A stretch of DNA of 64,000 nucleotides from positions 124,001 through 188,000 of the forward strand of contig JALCLX010000004.1 of NCBI GenBank assembly GCA_022648165.1, written 5' to 3'. The first letter of the stretch is position 1; each line of letters starts with the position of its first letter. The DNA comes from Ancrocorticia sp. Lineage in GTDB: Bacteria > Actinomycetota > Actinomycetes > Actinomycetales > Actinomycetaceae. The notes below the pieces were generated by a model. That model did not search any database and was not told the origin of the DNA. It worked only from the letters and a program-made list of their open reading frames with translations. Both the position numbers and the translations under genes were made by a program. Below, one piece after another: positions 19,965 to 29,413 of this stretch.

Positions 19965-21346
19965 TCGATACCCGCCAGCAACTCATCCACGCGCGGGTCA
20001 ACAGTGGCGAATGGATCTTTGAGAAGTACCGTCTTCGAACCGGTCGCATCCATAACCCGGATCGTCATCCAATCAACCATAAAATCGGCACGCATGCGCC
20101 GCGCATCCCGCACGAAGTCACCGCGGAGTTTTGCCCGAGTGCTTTGCGGCGGCACTGACTTCGCTGCCTCGGTAGCGCCCTGGTCCACAATAGTGCGCAG
20201 CAGCCCCGCTTTCTCCATCGCAGGGCGCAGGCCCCCTGACGTGACATCCGCGTAGGCAAGTTCTAGGCGCGCCACTCGCGGATCCGTGAGTGAGAGCCCG
20301 CCGCGCTCCTGATAACGGCGAATAAGATTCAGTTTCGCTGCCCAATCGATCTCGGTAGCAATTGCCTGAAAATCACCCGTTTCCACAGCGCGGATCGCCC
20401 TGCCCCACAGATCTAGCAGATACCGGCGCGTAGCATCGAGTTCCGCCAGATAACCGCGGCGATCGAAATGGGCCAGGACCGCATCCCGCGCACGTTTTTG
20501 GACATCCAACGGTGTGATCGTACCCCCGTGCATCAGTTCCAGCCGCGCACGTCCCGTCATATCGGTACTCGTTGCCCGGATCGCTGCAACCGGATCAGCC
20601 AACGTCATATCTGGCAGGATCCCGCCGTCTTCGATCATGATCACAATGGCTTCGGTGGTAGCCACCTTCAGGGCTGTTGTGGGTTGCGCAATATTGGAAT
20701 CGCCCACGATCACATGCATGCGGCGGTACAGCTCCGCATCGCCATGAGGTTCGTCGCGCGTGTTGATCATGGGCCGCGAGCGGGTGGAAGCTGAGGATAT
20801 TGCGTCCCACATCTGATAGGCGCGCTGGGAGAACTCGTATGTTGCGTGCCCCGCCTCGTCGCGATGGATGTGCCCGGCACCAGCTACGATCTGGCGTGTC
20901 ACGAAGAAGGGCAGCATCGAAGAAATCCTGGCCCGGAAATCCGGGCGCCTGCGCACCAGATAATTCTCGTGGCAGCCGAAAGAATTACCTGCAGAATCCA
21001 TGTTGTTTTTCAACAGGTGGATGCGCCCCGGCGTACCCTGTTCGGCTAGTTTCGCATTCGCCTGCGCTGCGAGATCACCAAAGATCAGTTCACCCGCGCG
21101 GTCATTAGCCACTAGTTCATCGATAGAATCACATTCCGCAGAGGCGTATTCGGGGTGGGAACCGACGTCCAAGTACAGGCGCGCACCATTTTCCAGATAC
21201 GTGTTCGTGGAACGCCCTTGCGCGATAATGGGAGCAAAAAGCACCTGAGCCGCCTCTTCCGGATCCAGCGGAGGCGCACCGCCCACTGTTGAAGCACAGG
21301 TGAGGCCATACTCGGTCTCGATCCCCATTACTCGCCGAGGTATCAC
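19961..21346 (-). CDS. pafA: Pup--protein ligase
   Basis: 461 residues from GTG 21346, overlapping the pup stop as GTGA; ATG 21328 (MGIETEYG) is a shorter alternative. PafA uses ATP to activate the C-terminal glutamate of Pup and joins it to substrate lysines. The N-terminal VMGIETEYGLTC holds the metal-binding glutamates of the glutamine-synthetase-like fold, and LKNNMDSAGNSFGCHENYLV is the family core. Dop at 21568 is its paralogue. prcB and prcA, which usually lie near pup, are missing. Confidence 0.96.
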   Translation of the reverse strand: MIPRRVMGIETEYGLTCASTVGGAPPLDPEEAAQVLFAPIIAQGRSTNTYLENGARLYLDVGSHPEYASAECDSIDELVANDRAGELIFGDLAAQANAKLAEQGTPGRIHLLKNNMDSAGNSFGCHENYLVRRRPDFRARISSMLPFFVTRQIVAGAGHIHRDEAGHATYEFSQRAYQMWDAISSASTRSRPMINTRDEPHGDAELYRRMHVIVGDSNIAQPTTALKVATTEAIVIMIEDGGILPDMTLADPVAAIRATSTDMTGRARLELMHGGTITPLDVQKRARDAVLAHFDRRGYLAELDATRRYLLDLWGRAIRAVETGDFQAIATEIDWAAKLNLIRRYQERGGLSLTDPRVARLELAYADVTSGGLRPAMEKAGLLRTIVDQGATEAAKSVPPQSTRAKLRGDFVRDARRMRADFMVDWMTIRVMDATGSKTVLLKDPFATVDPRVDELLAGID

Positions 21347-21522
21347 TGGCCGCCCTTTTGTACAAAGCCCTGGACGAAAGCAGAAGCATTTGCTTCCAAG
21401 ACATTATCGATCTCATCGAGCAGCGAATCGACCTCCACGGTCTGCTTGCTCACCTGAGGCGCGTCTTCCTGCACGGATTCTTCTTCCGTGTGGCGCCGCT
21501 GAAGAAATTCTTGTTCAGACAT
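21343..21522 (-). CDS. pup: prokaryotic ubiquitin-like protein Pup
   Basis: A 59-residue gene, easily lost to length cut-offs. ATG 21522 is preceded by GGGAAAGGTGA, and the stop at 21343-21345 overlaps the pafA start. The protein begins MSEQEFLQRRHTEE, has the helical ARC-binding segment (VDSLLDEIDNVLEANASAFV, about 31-50) and ends VQKGGQ. The terminal Gly-Gly-Gln is the Pup hallmark: Dop must deamidate the glutamine before PafA can use it. It lies between dop and pafA. Confidence 0.96.
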   Translation of the reverse strand: MSEQEFLQRRHTEEESVQEDAPQVSKQTVEVDSLLDEIDNVLEANASAFVQGFVQKGGQ

Positions 21523-21567
21523 TGATCGTCACCTTTCCCGCATACAAGGATACGTGTACTTGAGCTT

Positions 21568-23163
21568 TCAGCCTTGCATCAACCGAATGAGGAAATCTTC
21601 GACGGATTGAGATCCCTCAAGAATGCCGCCCACGAGCTCACGCGTAGCCTTCTGCGGGCGTAGCAACGGGAGGCGCACCAAGTGCTCATACCCAGGCACA
21701 TCCAGCACTATCCCGTCCCAACCGGCAGCCGCCACATGGTCCGCAAAGCGTTCAATCAAAGCACCGCGCAGGTACGCCCGCGTCGATTCGGGAGCATGCA
21801 ACGCCGCGTACGCTACCTGCGCTGGCGTAAAGATCCGCTCTACGCGCCCTGCTGCGTCCAGGCGGTGCACGATCGAACGTTCGGGGCGCAAGTCGTGCCA
21901 CTGAAGATCTAAGGCACGCAGTTTGTCGTTATCCCATGAAAGATTCCCGCGCTGGCGCATTCCCTCTAACAGCGCGTATTTCGCTACCCATTCCACCTGC
22001 GGGGCTGCGCTTATCACGTCGCACCGCAACGCATCCAACACGTCCTGCCACCGGCGCAGAATCTCCTGCGTATCGAAGTCAGGGTGCTGTTCGCGGCGCT
22101 CCACAGCGCGGCGCACGACGTCCAAATATACCTGTTGGATGTCCAGCGCTGTCATCGTAGAACCGTCGTGCATGTCAAGGCCCACGGTGAGGCTGGGATC
22201 GTGGGATACCTCCCATGTGGCAGTGACCGGGTCTTCCAGTTGCAATGCGTCTAAGTCGAGCGGCACCTCACCCGATTCCAGCAGCCACAGCACCAGCGAG
22301 GTGGTCCCCACCTTCAACAGTGTGGAGATATCGAACAGATTCGCATCCCCACCGATCACGTGCAAACGGCGCCAACGGGCCGAATCCGCGTGCGGTTCGT
22401 CGCGCGTATTGATGATCGGACGGTTGAATGTCGTCTCTAGCCCGATGTCGTTCTCTACGTAGTCAGCGCGCTGTGAAATTTGGAATCCCGGGACTTCACT
22501 CTTCTGCCCCACGCCCACGCGCCCTGCCCCGCACAGAATGGGGCGCGTCACGAAAAATGGCGTCAAGTATCGAATGATGTCCACGAATGCGACGGAACGT
22601 TCTACGAGGTAGTTTTCGTGGCTCCCGTAAGCTGCTCCCTTTCCGTCCACGTTGTTTTTATAGATCACGACGTCGCGGCCGCGTGCACTGAGCAGCCGCA
22701 TCGCTTCATCCATGATCACCTCACCGGCCCGATCCCACAGGACCGTCTCACGGGGATTCGCCGTCTCTGGGGAGGAGTATTCGGGATGAGCGTGATCCAC
22801 ATATAAGCGTGCGCCATTCGTCAGCACGGCATTGGCAGCGCGAGGACGCAGCAAATCTCCCGTTTCCGGGCGGGCGAGCCGCTCGAGGCGGGGCGCATCG
22901 CCAGATGGTGCCATGTGGTCCGGATCATCGGTCAGCTGAGAGGGATGAGCGGCCGCGCGTTCCATCCGAAAACCGCGCGCGTCGTTCAGCGGGTCTTCAC
23001 CATGAAAATCCCAACGCACCGGCGCGCCGGGACCGCTCGCCGCCCCTGCCGCGCCGTAAGCCTCAACGATTTCTGATGACAGTACGATGGGGTTCGCATA
23101 CGGTTGGCCCGGTTCCAGAATGCCGAACTCCGTTTCCATGCCGATTATTCTGCGTGCGGTCAT
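21568..23163 (-). CDS. dop: Pup deamidase/depupylase
   Basis: 531 residues from ATG 23163, with GAGGAAC upstream. Dop deamidates the C-terminal Gln of Pup and removes Pup from substrates. It shares the glutamine-synthetase-like fold with PafA; the N-terminus is MTARRIIGMETEFGI, and it is longer than PafA by an N-terminal insertion (about 35-100) with a Dop-loop-like segment. YKNNVDGKGAAYGSHENYLV parallels the PafA core. It lies 30 bp after arc and 45 bp before pup. Confidence 0.95.
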   Translation of the reverse strand: MTARRIIGMETEFGILEPGQPYANPIVLSSEIVEAYGAAGAASGPGAPVRWDFHGEDPLNDARGFRMERAAAHPSQLTDDPDHMAPSGDAPRLERLARPETGDLLRPRAANAVLTNGARLYVDHAHPEYSSPETANPRETVLWDRAGEVIMDEAMRLLSARGRDVVIYKNNVDGKGAAYGSHENYLVERSVAFVDIIRYLTPFFVTRPILCGAGRVGVGQKSEVPGFQISQRADYVENDIGLETTFNRPIINTRDEPHADSARWRRLHVIGGDANLFDISTLLKVGTTSLVLWLLESGEVPLDLDALQLEDPVTATWEVSHDPSLTVGLDMHDGSTMTALDIQQVYLDVVRRAVERREQHPDFDTQEILRRWQDVLDALRCDVISAAPQVEWVAKYALLEGMRQRGNLSWDNDKLRALDLQWHDLRPERSIVHRLDAAGRVERIFTPAQVAYAALHAPESTRAYLRGALIERFADHVAAAGWDGIVLDVPGYEHLVRLPLLRPQKATRELVGGILEGSQSVEDFLIRLMQG

Positions 23164-23193
23164 TGTTCCTCAGTCTGATCGTTTCTGTGTTAT

Positions 23194-24852
23194 CTACACC
23201 AAGCCGTCAGGTATAACCCCGTCCAATTCCGCGATGGGACGTTCTGCTGACGAAGCGTTTCGCGCCTGTTCTGGCGCACCTGTGTGGTGACTCGCAGGAG
23301 AAAGCGGGCGGACGAGCGTGACACGTTCGCCGCGGCCACGGCCGTTCACGCGTGCCCATTCATCCGGGTTTGTAACCGTTGCCAGCTCTTCGTTCTCGCG
23401 AATTTCCTGGTGCACCGCATCCGTGAGATGCCGCGCGCGGATGCCCTTCTTACCCGTGGCCAGTAGCTCTTTGATCGCGAGCTTTTTTGCCCGATCAACA
23501 ATTGCTGCGAGCATCGCACCACTGACGAAGTCTGCTATATAAAGGATCTCGCGCTCCCCACCTGCGTAATGCACCTCCAGATACTCGTTTTCCGGGCTCC
23601 GTTCGAATAACGTGCGCGCTGTGAGCTCCCGCAGCGCGCTCACAGCAGCATCGCGGCTTCCGTACTGAGCGATCTCCTCATCCGCAATCGGCAATTCGGG
23701 AGTCAAGTACTTCGTGAGGATGTCGAGGCATCCGGCATAATCTGGGCGTTCAATTCGTATCTTGACGTCCAATCGGCCCGGACGGAGAATGGCGGGATCG
23801 ATCATGTCTTCACGGTTGGACGCCCCGATCACGATCACATTGTCCAGTTGCTCGACGCCATCGATCTCAGCCAGAAGCTGCGGCACCACCGTGGTTTCCA
23901 CATCCGAAGAGATGCCGGAACCGCGAGTGCGGAACAACGCCTCCATCTCGTCGAAGAAGATCACCACGGGGATTCCGTGCGCCGCACGATCGCGCGCCCG
24001 CGAAAAAATCTCACGTATCTGACGTTCTGTTTCTCCCACGTACTTGTCCAGGAGCTGGGGGCCTTTGATGTTGAGAAAGTAGGAGCGCGCAACCTTATCG
24101 CCTTCACGGGCGGCCACATTGTGCGCGAGCGACGTCGCAACGGCCTTCGCAATGAGCGTTTTGCCGCACCCAGGGGGACCGTAAAGCAGTACTCCCTTCG
24201 GCGGCTTGAGGCCGTGCTCTCGATACAGCTCAGGCTGCTCAAAAGGCAGCTCCACCGAATCCTTGATCGCTTGAATCTGCGGCCCGAGCCCTCCAATATC
24301 GCTGTACGACACATCGGGTATCTCTTCGAGCAACAAATGCTCCACATCTGGGCGCTCGATGTGTTCCACGATGAAACCTGTCCGCAGGTCGGCTAGCACC
24401 GTGTCGCCCACGCGCAGGCGATCTGCACGCAATGCGCCTGCAATACGCAACACGCGCGATTCGTCGGCGTGGATTTTCACCAAAACGCGCTGCTCATCAA
24501 TCACCATTTCCACGGTCACTACGGTCCCTGTGGTTTCGTAATGCGCCGTGCCGATGACTACCAGGTGTTCGTTGAGCTTCAATTCCTGGCCGGGCCGTAG
24601 CGAACTCAGCATGATCGTGGAGGCCACAGCCAAGTTCATCTTGTGGCCATTGACGAGCGCATCAACGGAGTGATCCGATTCGTGTGCAGCAAGAAACGTC
24701 GCATACGAAGCCGGTGGGCGCGAAAGTGAGTCGAGCTGTTCGCCGAGCTCGCGGATTCTTTCACGCGCGTTCACCAACGATGAAGCGAGCCGCTCGTTCT
24801 TTTCCTCCAGCGAGACCACTTCTTGGCGCAGTTGGTACACTCCCTCAGACAT
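23194..24852 (-). CDS. arc: proteasome-associated AAA ATPase ARC/Mpa
   Basis: 552 residues from ATG 24852, chosen because GGGAGG lies 9 nt upstream; GTG 24858 would leave only 3. An N-terminal coiled coil (about 5-50) that binds Pup is followed by OB domains and one AAA+ domain: Walker A GPPGCGKT near residue 225, Walker B VVIFFDEME near 300. It forms a hexameric ring that unfolds pupylated proteins. The C-terminus ends PDGLV, without the penultimate tyrosine (YL/HbYX type) that opens the 20S gate. With no prcBA here, this suggests a proteasome-independent role, as described for ARC in Corynebacterium. Confidence 0.95.
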   Translation of the reverse strand: MSEGVYQLRQEVVSLEEKNERLASSLVNARERIRELGEQLDSLSRPPASYATFLAAHESDHSVDALVNGHKMNLAVASTIMLSSLRPGQELKLNEHLVVIGTAHYETTGTVVTVEMVIDEQRVLVKIHADESRVLRIAGALRADRLRVGDTVLADLRTGFIVEHIERPDVEHLLLEEIPDVSYSDIGGLGPQIQAIKDSVELPFEQPELYREHGLKPPKGVLLYGPPGCGKTLIAKAVATSLAHNVAAREGDKVARSYFLNIKGPQLLDKYVGETERQIREIFSRARDRAAHGIPVVIFFDEMEALFRTRGSGISSDVETTVVPQLLAEIDGVEQLDNVIVIGASNREDMIDPAILRPGRLDVKIRIERPDYAGCLDILTKYLTPELPIADEEIAQYGSRDAAVSALRELTARTLFERSPENEYLEVHYAGGEREILYIADFVSGAMLAAIVDRAKKLAIKELLATGKKGIRARHLTDAVHQEIRENEELATVTNPDEWARVNGRGRGERVTLVRPLSPASHHTGAPEQARNASSAERPIAELDGVIPDGLV

Positions 24853-24884
24853 TGCCACCGTCCTCCCTGCGCAAGTCTAAAGCA

Positions 24885-25958
24885 CTACCGTTCGTCTCCG
24901 CCGCCTTGCCCGTCACGTTGCACTCGGCCCGCTATCTCCGATTCGATTTTTGCGCGTATTTGCGCGCTCCTTGCACCCGGCAGAGACTCGCCCGATTCCT
25001 CGACGTCGGCCCGGTGTGCGACGTCGCGGCGGACTCGGCGCAGTTTCTTCGGTGATATTGCGCGTTCGCCCACTTCTTCTTCCCACGCGAATCCCCCCGA
25101 ATACGCTTCCTTTGCAGGCCGCCGCACCGCATGGAGCGGTTCGCTGCCCGGTGCCATTCGACGAGCGAATGCGATAAATCCCGTGTGACCCACCATACGG
25201 TGGTCCGGCCTCACAGCCAGCCCCTCGAGATGCCACGTCCGTACCAGCGTCTCCGATGCCTGCGGCTCCGTGTATAAGCTAGAAGCGCGCAACTCCTCAA
25301 CGAAACGTGACAACTGCGTCGTCGTCGCCACGTAGGCCAGAATCACCCCTCCCGGTCGCAACGCGCGCGCGGCTGCAGCAATGATCTCCCACGGCTTGAG
25401 CATGTCCAGAATCATGTGGTCCAACGATCCTGCTCTGAGACCGTCAAGCACCTGCGAGGCCTCGCCGATCGTCACATCCCACGGCGGCAGATCTTCCCCA
25501 TACCACGAACGCACATTGCCCTCAGCAATTTCCGCGAATTCAGGCCGCAGCTCGGCAGAAAGGACATGGCCTTCGCTCCCAGTTGCCTTCAATAGCGCCA
25601 AAGTCAGTGCGCCCGAGCCCAGACCGGCTTCAAAAACGCGGGCACCCGGGAATACATCTGCAACGTGCACAATCTGAGCCGCATCTTTGGGATAGATCAC
25701 TGTAGCGCCGCGAGGCATCGACAGCACATAATCCGAGATCAATGGACGTAAAGCCAAGAACTGGCGGCCGTCATCGGTGGTCAACACCGTGCCCTCTTCT
25801 TTTCCGATCAGCGCGCTGTGGCGGAAGTTTCCGCGTGTCGACTGAAAATAACCATCCTTCGTCAACGAAATCGTGTACTGCCGGCCCTTCGGATCGGTCA
25901 ATTGCACGCGTTCACCCGCACGAAATGGTCCGCGCCTCCGATTTCCCATGTCACCCAT
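24885..25958 (-). CDS. trmI: tRNA (adenine-58-N1)-methyltransferase
   Basis: 357 residues from ATG 25958, with AAGGTG at good spacing; the frame also opens at 25976. An N-terminal beta domain (FRAGERVQLTDPKGRQYTI) precedes a Rossmann domain with SAM motif VFEAGLGSGALTLAL (about 110) and the catalytic-region motif LDMLKPWE. It methylates A58 in the tRNA T loop. Adjacency to arc/mpa and the RecB-like gene mirrors Rv2115c-Rv2118c-Rv2119 of M. tuberculosis. The charged C-terminal tail (about 270-357) is not conserved. Confidence 0.93.
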   Translation of the reverse strand: MGDMGNRRRGPFRAGERVQLTDPKGRQYTISLTKDGYFQSTRGNFRHSALIGKEEGTVLTTDDGRQFLALRPLISDYVLSMPRGATVIYPKDAAQIVHVADVFPGARVFEAGLGSGALTLALLKATGSEGHVLSAELRPEFAEIAEGNVRSWYGEDLPPWDVTIGEASQVLDGLRAGSLDHMILDMLKPWEIIAAAARALRPGGVILAYVATTTQLSRFVEELRASSLYTEPQASETLVRTWHLEGLAVRPDHRMVGHTGFIAFARRMAPGSEPLHAVRRPAKEAYSGGFAWEEEVGERAISPKKLRRVRRDVAHRADVEESGESLPGARSAQIRAKIESEIAGRVQRDGQGGGDER

Positions 25959-26030
25959 GAGGCACACCTTATCCACACGCCAAACAGGGCACCAAATTCC
26001 CCAGGCTCAGCCCCGGGTTAGACTGAAGCT

Positions 26031-26852
26031 ATGGCCCATCATGCAGCATTATCACCCTCGCGCGCCAAAGACTTCCGTCAATGCCCGCTCATGTTTCGGC
26101 TGCGGGTCATTGATGCTCTCCCGGAGCCGCCATCTCTCGAAGCGTTGCGAGGAACCCTGGTTCACTCGGTACTCGAGCATCTTTTCGACTTGCCACGCGA
26201 AGAACGCACCAACGCCGCGGCGCAAGAGCTGCTGGAACCACGCTGGCACGATCACGTTGCGAAACACCCGGCGGACGCCGCACTTTTCGCTGATGAAGCA
26301 GAGTTTGAGGAGTGGTTCGCCTCCGCCAGGCCACTCCTGGCCACATACTTTCAGCTGGAGAACCCGCAGAATCTACAACCACGCGCACGCGAACGCTTCG
26401 TCAATGCCACGCTGCCTTCCGGGCTTCACATCCGGGGAATAGTGGACCGCATCGACGTTTCGCCAAGCGGCGCCATCCGAGTTATCGACTACAAGACGGG
26501 AAAATCGCCCACGCCTCGATTCCAAGAAAGCGCACTATTCCAAATGCGGTTCTATGCTGCGGCGCTCTTTTTGGTCGAGGGGACCCTTCCACTGCGCACC
26601 CAGTTGCTCTACCTCAAAGATGGGCGGACTCTCACATACGATCCGGTCGCAGCCGATGTCGACTCGATTGCAATGGAACTCGATTCGATCTGGTCGGCAA
26701 TTGAAGAACGCCTGGATTCTGGTGCCTTTGAAACAAAACGCGGCCCGTTGTGTTCTTGGTGCGCCTTTCAGCGTTATTGCCCAGAATTCGGCGGCGAAAC
26801 GCCAGATATCGACGCCGCTGGTATCGAAAAGCTCCGCACCGCGCACGCCTGA
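26031..26852 (+). CDS. RecB-family PD-(D/E)XK exonuclease
   Basis: 273 residues. The PD-(D/E)XK nuclease core has GTLVHSVLEHLF and IRVIDYKTGK, the catalytic DYKTG. Cys18 (FRQCPLMF) and C-terminal Cys241, Cys244 and Cys250 (CSWCAFQRYC) form the spaced four-cysteine iron-sulphur set of AddB-type nuclease domains. It is a stand-alone nuclease without helicase, probably in DNA repair. It is divergent from trmI and ends 5 bp from the convergent HAD gene. Confidence 0.92.
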   Translation: MAHHAALSPSRAKDFRQCPLMFRLRVIDALPEPPSLEALRGTLVHSVLEHLFDLPREERTNAAAQELLEPRWHDHVAKHPADAALFADEAEFEEWFASARPLLATYFQLENPQNLQPRARERFVNATLPSGLHIRGIVDRIDVSPSGAIRVIDYKTGKSPTPRFQESALFQMRFYAAALFLVEGTLPLRTQLLYLKDGRTLTYDPVAADVDSIAMELDSIWSAIEERLDSGAFETKRGPLCSWCAFQRYCPEFGGETPDIDAAGIEKLRTAHA

Positions 26853-26857
26853 CATGG

Positions 26858-27544
26858 CTAGGCAAGCAGCTGGCGCAAGCCGTCCTCGTTGAGCTCACGC
26901 AAGGATCTCACGATCTTCACTCCGCGTGGGACGGAGAAATCCACCAGGAATGGGACCCACACCGTCACCGCACCAGATGCGAGCGCAGCTTGCACTCCCG
27001 TCTCAGAATCCTCGAACGCTACACAGCGCTGTGGCGCGACGCCCGCGATGCTCGCCGCCCGCAGATACCCTTCAGGCGAAGGTTTGCCTTCGCGCACCAT
27101 ATCGCCGGCCACCATTATGCTGAGTGCCCCGGGCGGAGCCGCAACACGAATCGCTTCCACGATGCGCGAATGTGTGGCCGTAACTATCGCGGAAGGTATG
27201 TTCAACCGCACCGCTAACTCCATGAGCTCAACAGCACCCGGGCGCCACATCACGCCACGTTCCGCAAAGATGCGGACCATTTCCTCTTCGATCTGCACCG
27301 ACGCTTCGCGGGGATCCCCCTGGCAGCCATAGCGTGCAAATAGGCCGGCAGTCCACACCCCCAGCGGCACGCCGATCGACGTCAAGCCCAGCTGAGGAGT
27401 CCACGGAACGCCAAAACCCGGCAGAACGCGCTCCTCGGCAAGCGACCAGTACGGTTCCGAATCCACCAATGTGCCATCCATATCGAATAGCAAGGCTGAC
27501 GGGAGGCTACCAACGCCGGCCGTGAAATTCTCCGAATCGTGCAC
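26858..27544 (-). CDS. HAD-family hydrolase (beta-phosphoglucomutase-like)
   Basis: 228 residues from GTG 27544; no clear ribosome-binding site. HAD motif I is LLFDMDGTLVDSE (Asp21 nucleophile, Asp23 acid/base), motif II IVTATHS, motif III lysine in REGKPSPEGYL, motif IV VAFEDSETGVQAA. The alpha-helical cap (subfamily IA) is typical of small sugar-phosphate phosphatases or phosphoglucomutases; the substrate cannot be told. It follows uppP by 14 bp on the same strand. Confidence 0.9.
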   Translation of the reverse strand: MHDSENFTAGVGSLPSALLFDMDGTLVDSEPYWSLAEERVLPGFGVPWTPQLGLTSIGVPLGVWTAGLFARYGCQGDPREASVQIEEEMVRIFAERGVMWRPGAVELMELAVRLNIPSAIVTATHSRIVEAIRVAAPPGALSIMVAGDMVREGKPSPEGYLRAASIAGVAPQRCVAFEDSETGVQAALASGAVTVWVPFLVDFSVPRGVKIVRSLRELNEDGLRQLLA

Positions 27545-27558
27545 TGTCTATAAAACCT

Positions 27559-28392
27559 CTAAAAGACGTGAAGCGCGCCTGTAGCCAGCAATATCACCAC
27601 ACATGCTGCCAAAATGACGCGGTAAATTACGAACGGCATAAACGACTTCGTGGTAATCAGCTTGAGGAACCAGACGATCACCACATAGCCCACTGCGAAC
27701 GCGATAACCGCGGCGACGAGCGTCGGCGCCACATCCAACGTGCCGTTGCCTGCCGTCTTGAAAAGCTGGAAAAAACCGGAGGCCAAAACCGCCGGAATAG
27801 CCAGCAGAAACGATGCGCGGGCGGCGGCGTCGCGATCGTAGCCCAGTAGCCGCGCCGTCGTGATCGTACCGCCGGAACGCGACACCCCTGGAATCAGCGC
27901 AAGCGCCTGGCCAAGCCCAACGATGAGCCCGTCGCGCAATGTCATCTGTTCAAGCGAACGTTCCCGCCGCGCGTAGTGGTCCACCACGCCCAATAGGATG
28001 CCAAACGCCGCCAACACGAAAGCCGTAATGTACAAGTTCCGCAGACTCGTTTCGATTGTGTCCTGGAACAACAGCCCCAGCACACCGATCGGGATCGTTG
28101 CGATAATGACGATCCATCCCATCCGCACATCCGGATCATCCTGTGGCACCGGATGCTTCCAGTGGAAGGGCAAGGCGTGGAACCACTTCGAAATGATCCG
28201 GACGATGTCATTCCAGAAATACACCAGAACCGCCAGCTCCGTACCAATTTGGATGATAGCGGTGAATGCGGCGCCAGGGTCTCCCCAGCCTGCCAGATCA
28301 CCTGCAATGCGCAGGTGGGCCGAAGAAGAAATCGGCAAGAACTCCGTCAATCCCTGGATCAGGCCCAAGATAGCTGCTTCGAAAATGCTCAC
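27559..28392 (-). CDS. uppP: undecaprenyl-diphosphate phosphatase
   Basis: 277 residues from GTG 28392. This integral membrane enzyme recycles undecaprenyl pyrophosphate for peptidoglycan synthesis and can confer bacitracin resistance. The catalytic glutamate region is GLTEFLPISSSAH (about 15-27), and the second motif GVSRSGGTI (about 170) supplies the catalytic Ser/Arg. About eight hydrophobic helices are visible. Divergent from the aldo/keto reductase-like gene, 50 bp apart. Confidence 0.96.
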   Translation of the reverse strand: MSIFEAAILGLIQGLTEFLPISSSAHLRIAGDLAGWGDPGAAFTAIIQIGTELAVLVYFWNDIVRIISKWFHALPFHWKHPVPQDDPDVRMGWIVIIATIPIGVLGLLFQDTIETSLRNLYITAFVLAAFGILLGVVDHYARRERSLEQMTLRDGLIVGLGQALALIPGVSRSGGTITTARLLGYDRDAAARASFLLAIPAVLASGFFQLFKTAGNGTLDVAPTLVAAVIAFAVGYVVIVWFLKLITTKSFMPFVIYRVILAACVVILLATGALHVF

Positions 28393-28442
28393 GGCGTTAG
28401 CCTAGCGGGACTCACCGCGCAAACTGCATTAGGCTCTGCATT

Positions 28443-29387
28443 ATGAGGGAACGCACAGTCGGCCGCAGTGGCCTCGTCGTCGGTGAAATCGGGCTCGGAA
28501 CACTCACGTGGGGCCGCGACACAGACAGCGATCAAGCCGCACAACAGCTGCGTATTCTCCTCGAGGCAGGGGGAAATCTGCTCGATACCTCCCCCGCATT
28601 CGGCAATGGCGCCGCCGAATCGCTCATTGGGACTTTTCTGAATGGTACGATCTCCCGCTCGGACGTCGTCATCTGTACCCGTGCTGGTTTCATTGGACGC
28701 GGCGCCCACGCCCGCTTTGGCGCAGGTCGCGGCAGCATTCTCGATTCGGTCGCTGCCTCGTTGGAACGGCTCGGAACACCTTACATCGACGTACTCGTCG
28801 TGGCAGCCCCAGATCCGGTGACGCCGGACGAAGAGACCGCGCGCACGCTCGGCGCGCTGGTTGAATCTGGCAAAGTCCGCTACATCGGCTTACAAGCATA
28901 TCCCGCATGGCGTGCGGCAGCGATCCAACAATTCTTGCGCGATCGGGCGCTACCCGCGCTGACGGCCCTAGAAACCGAATACTCCCTCGTCAATCGCCAC
29001 TGCGAACGCGAATACCTTCCCATGGCCAACTACGGCGGACTCGGTGTGTTCGCTACATCACCACTTGGTCGCGGAGTCTTGACGGGCAAGTACCGGCATT
29101 CAATTCCCCCGACGTCGCGGGCAGCTTCCGAGCATCTCGCATCCTTTGTGGAACCCTATCTAGACGAACGAGCGCGGCGAATCGTAGAAGCCGTTGCCCG
29201 CGCCGCTGACGGGCTGGCGATTGCAGCATCTGATGTTGCAATCGCCTGGGCGCTCGCACGGCCCGCCATATCCTCTGTACTGGTAGGCGCCCGCACGGCC
29301 GCGCAACTCACAGCGCTTCTCAGCGGTGCAATGAGCACAGATCTGCCGCGGCCCGTTATCGACGCACTCGACGACGTCAGCGAATAA
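28443..29387 (+). CDS. aldo/keto reductase-like protein with altered active site
   Basis: 314 residues with a clear AKR TIM-barrel: GEIGLGTLTWGRD, GGNLLDTSPAFGNGAAESLIG, VRYIGLQAYPAWR and the C-terminal NADPH-loop region SSVLVGARTAAQL. By alignment to the catalytic tetrad Asp-Tyr-Lys-His, Asp48 is kept, but Tyr is Phe53 (AFGNG for YGxG), Lys is Arg80 (CTRAG for ATKxG) and His is Ala121 (VVAAPDP). It is therefore probably not a standard reductase. It may bind NADP(H) or act as a sensor or scaffold. Confidence 0.85.
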   Translation: MRERTVGRSGLVVGEIGLGTLTWGRDTDSDQAAQQLRILLEAGGNLLDTSPAFGNGAAESLIGTFLNGTISRSDVVICTRAGFIGRGAHARFGAGRGSILDSVAASLERLGTPYIDVLVVAAPDPVTPDEETARTLGALVESGKVRYIGLQAYPAWRAAAIQQFLRDRALPALTALETEYSLVNRHCEREYLPMANYGGLGVFATSPLGRGVLTGKYRHSIPPTSRAASEHLASFVEPYLDERARRIVEAVARAADGLAIAASDVAIAWALARPAISSVLVGARTAAQLTALLSGAMSTDLPRPVIDALDDVSE

Positions 29388-29413
29388 TTCTCCGGTCGGC
29401 CGATAAGCGTCAG

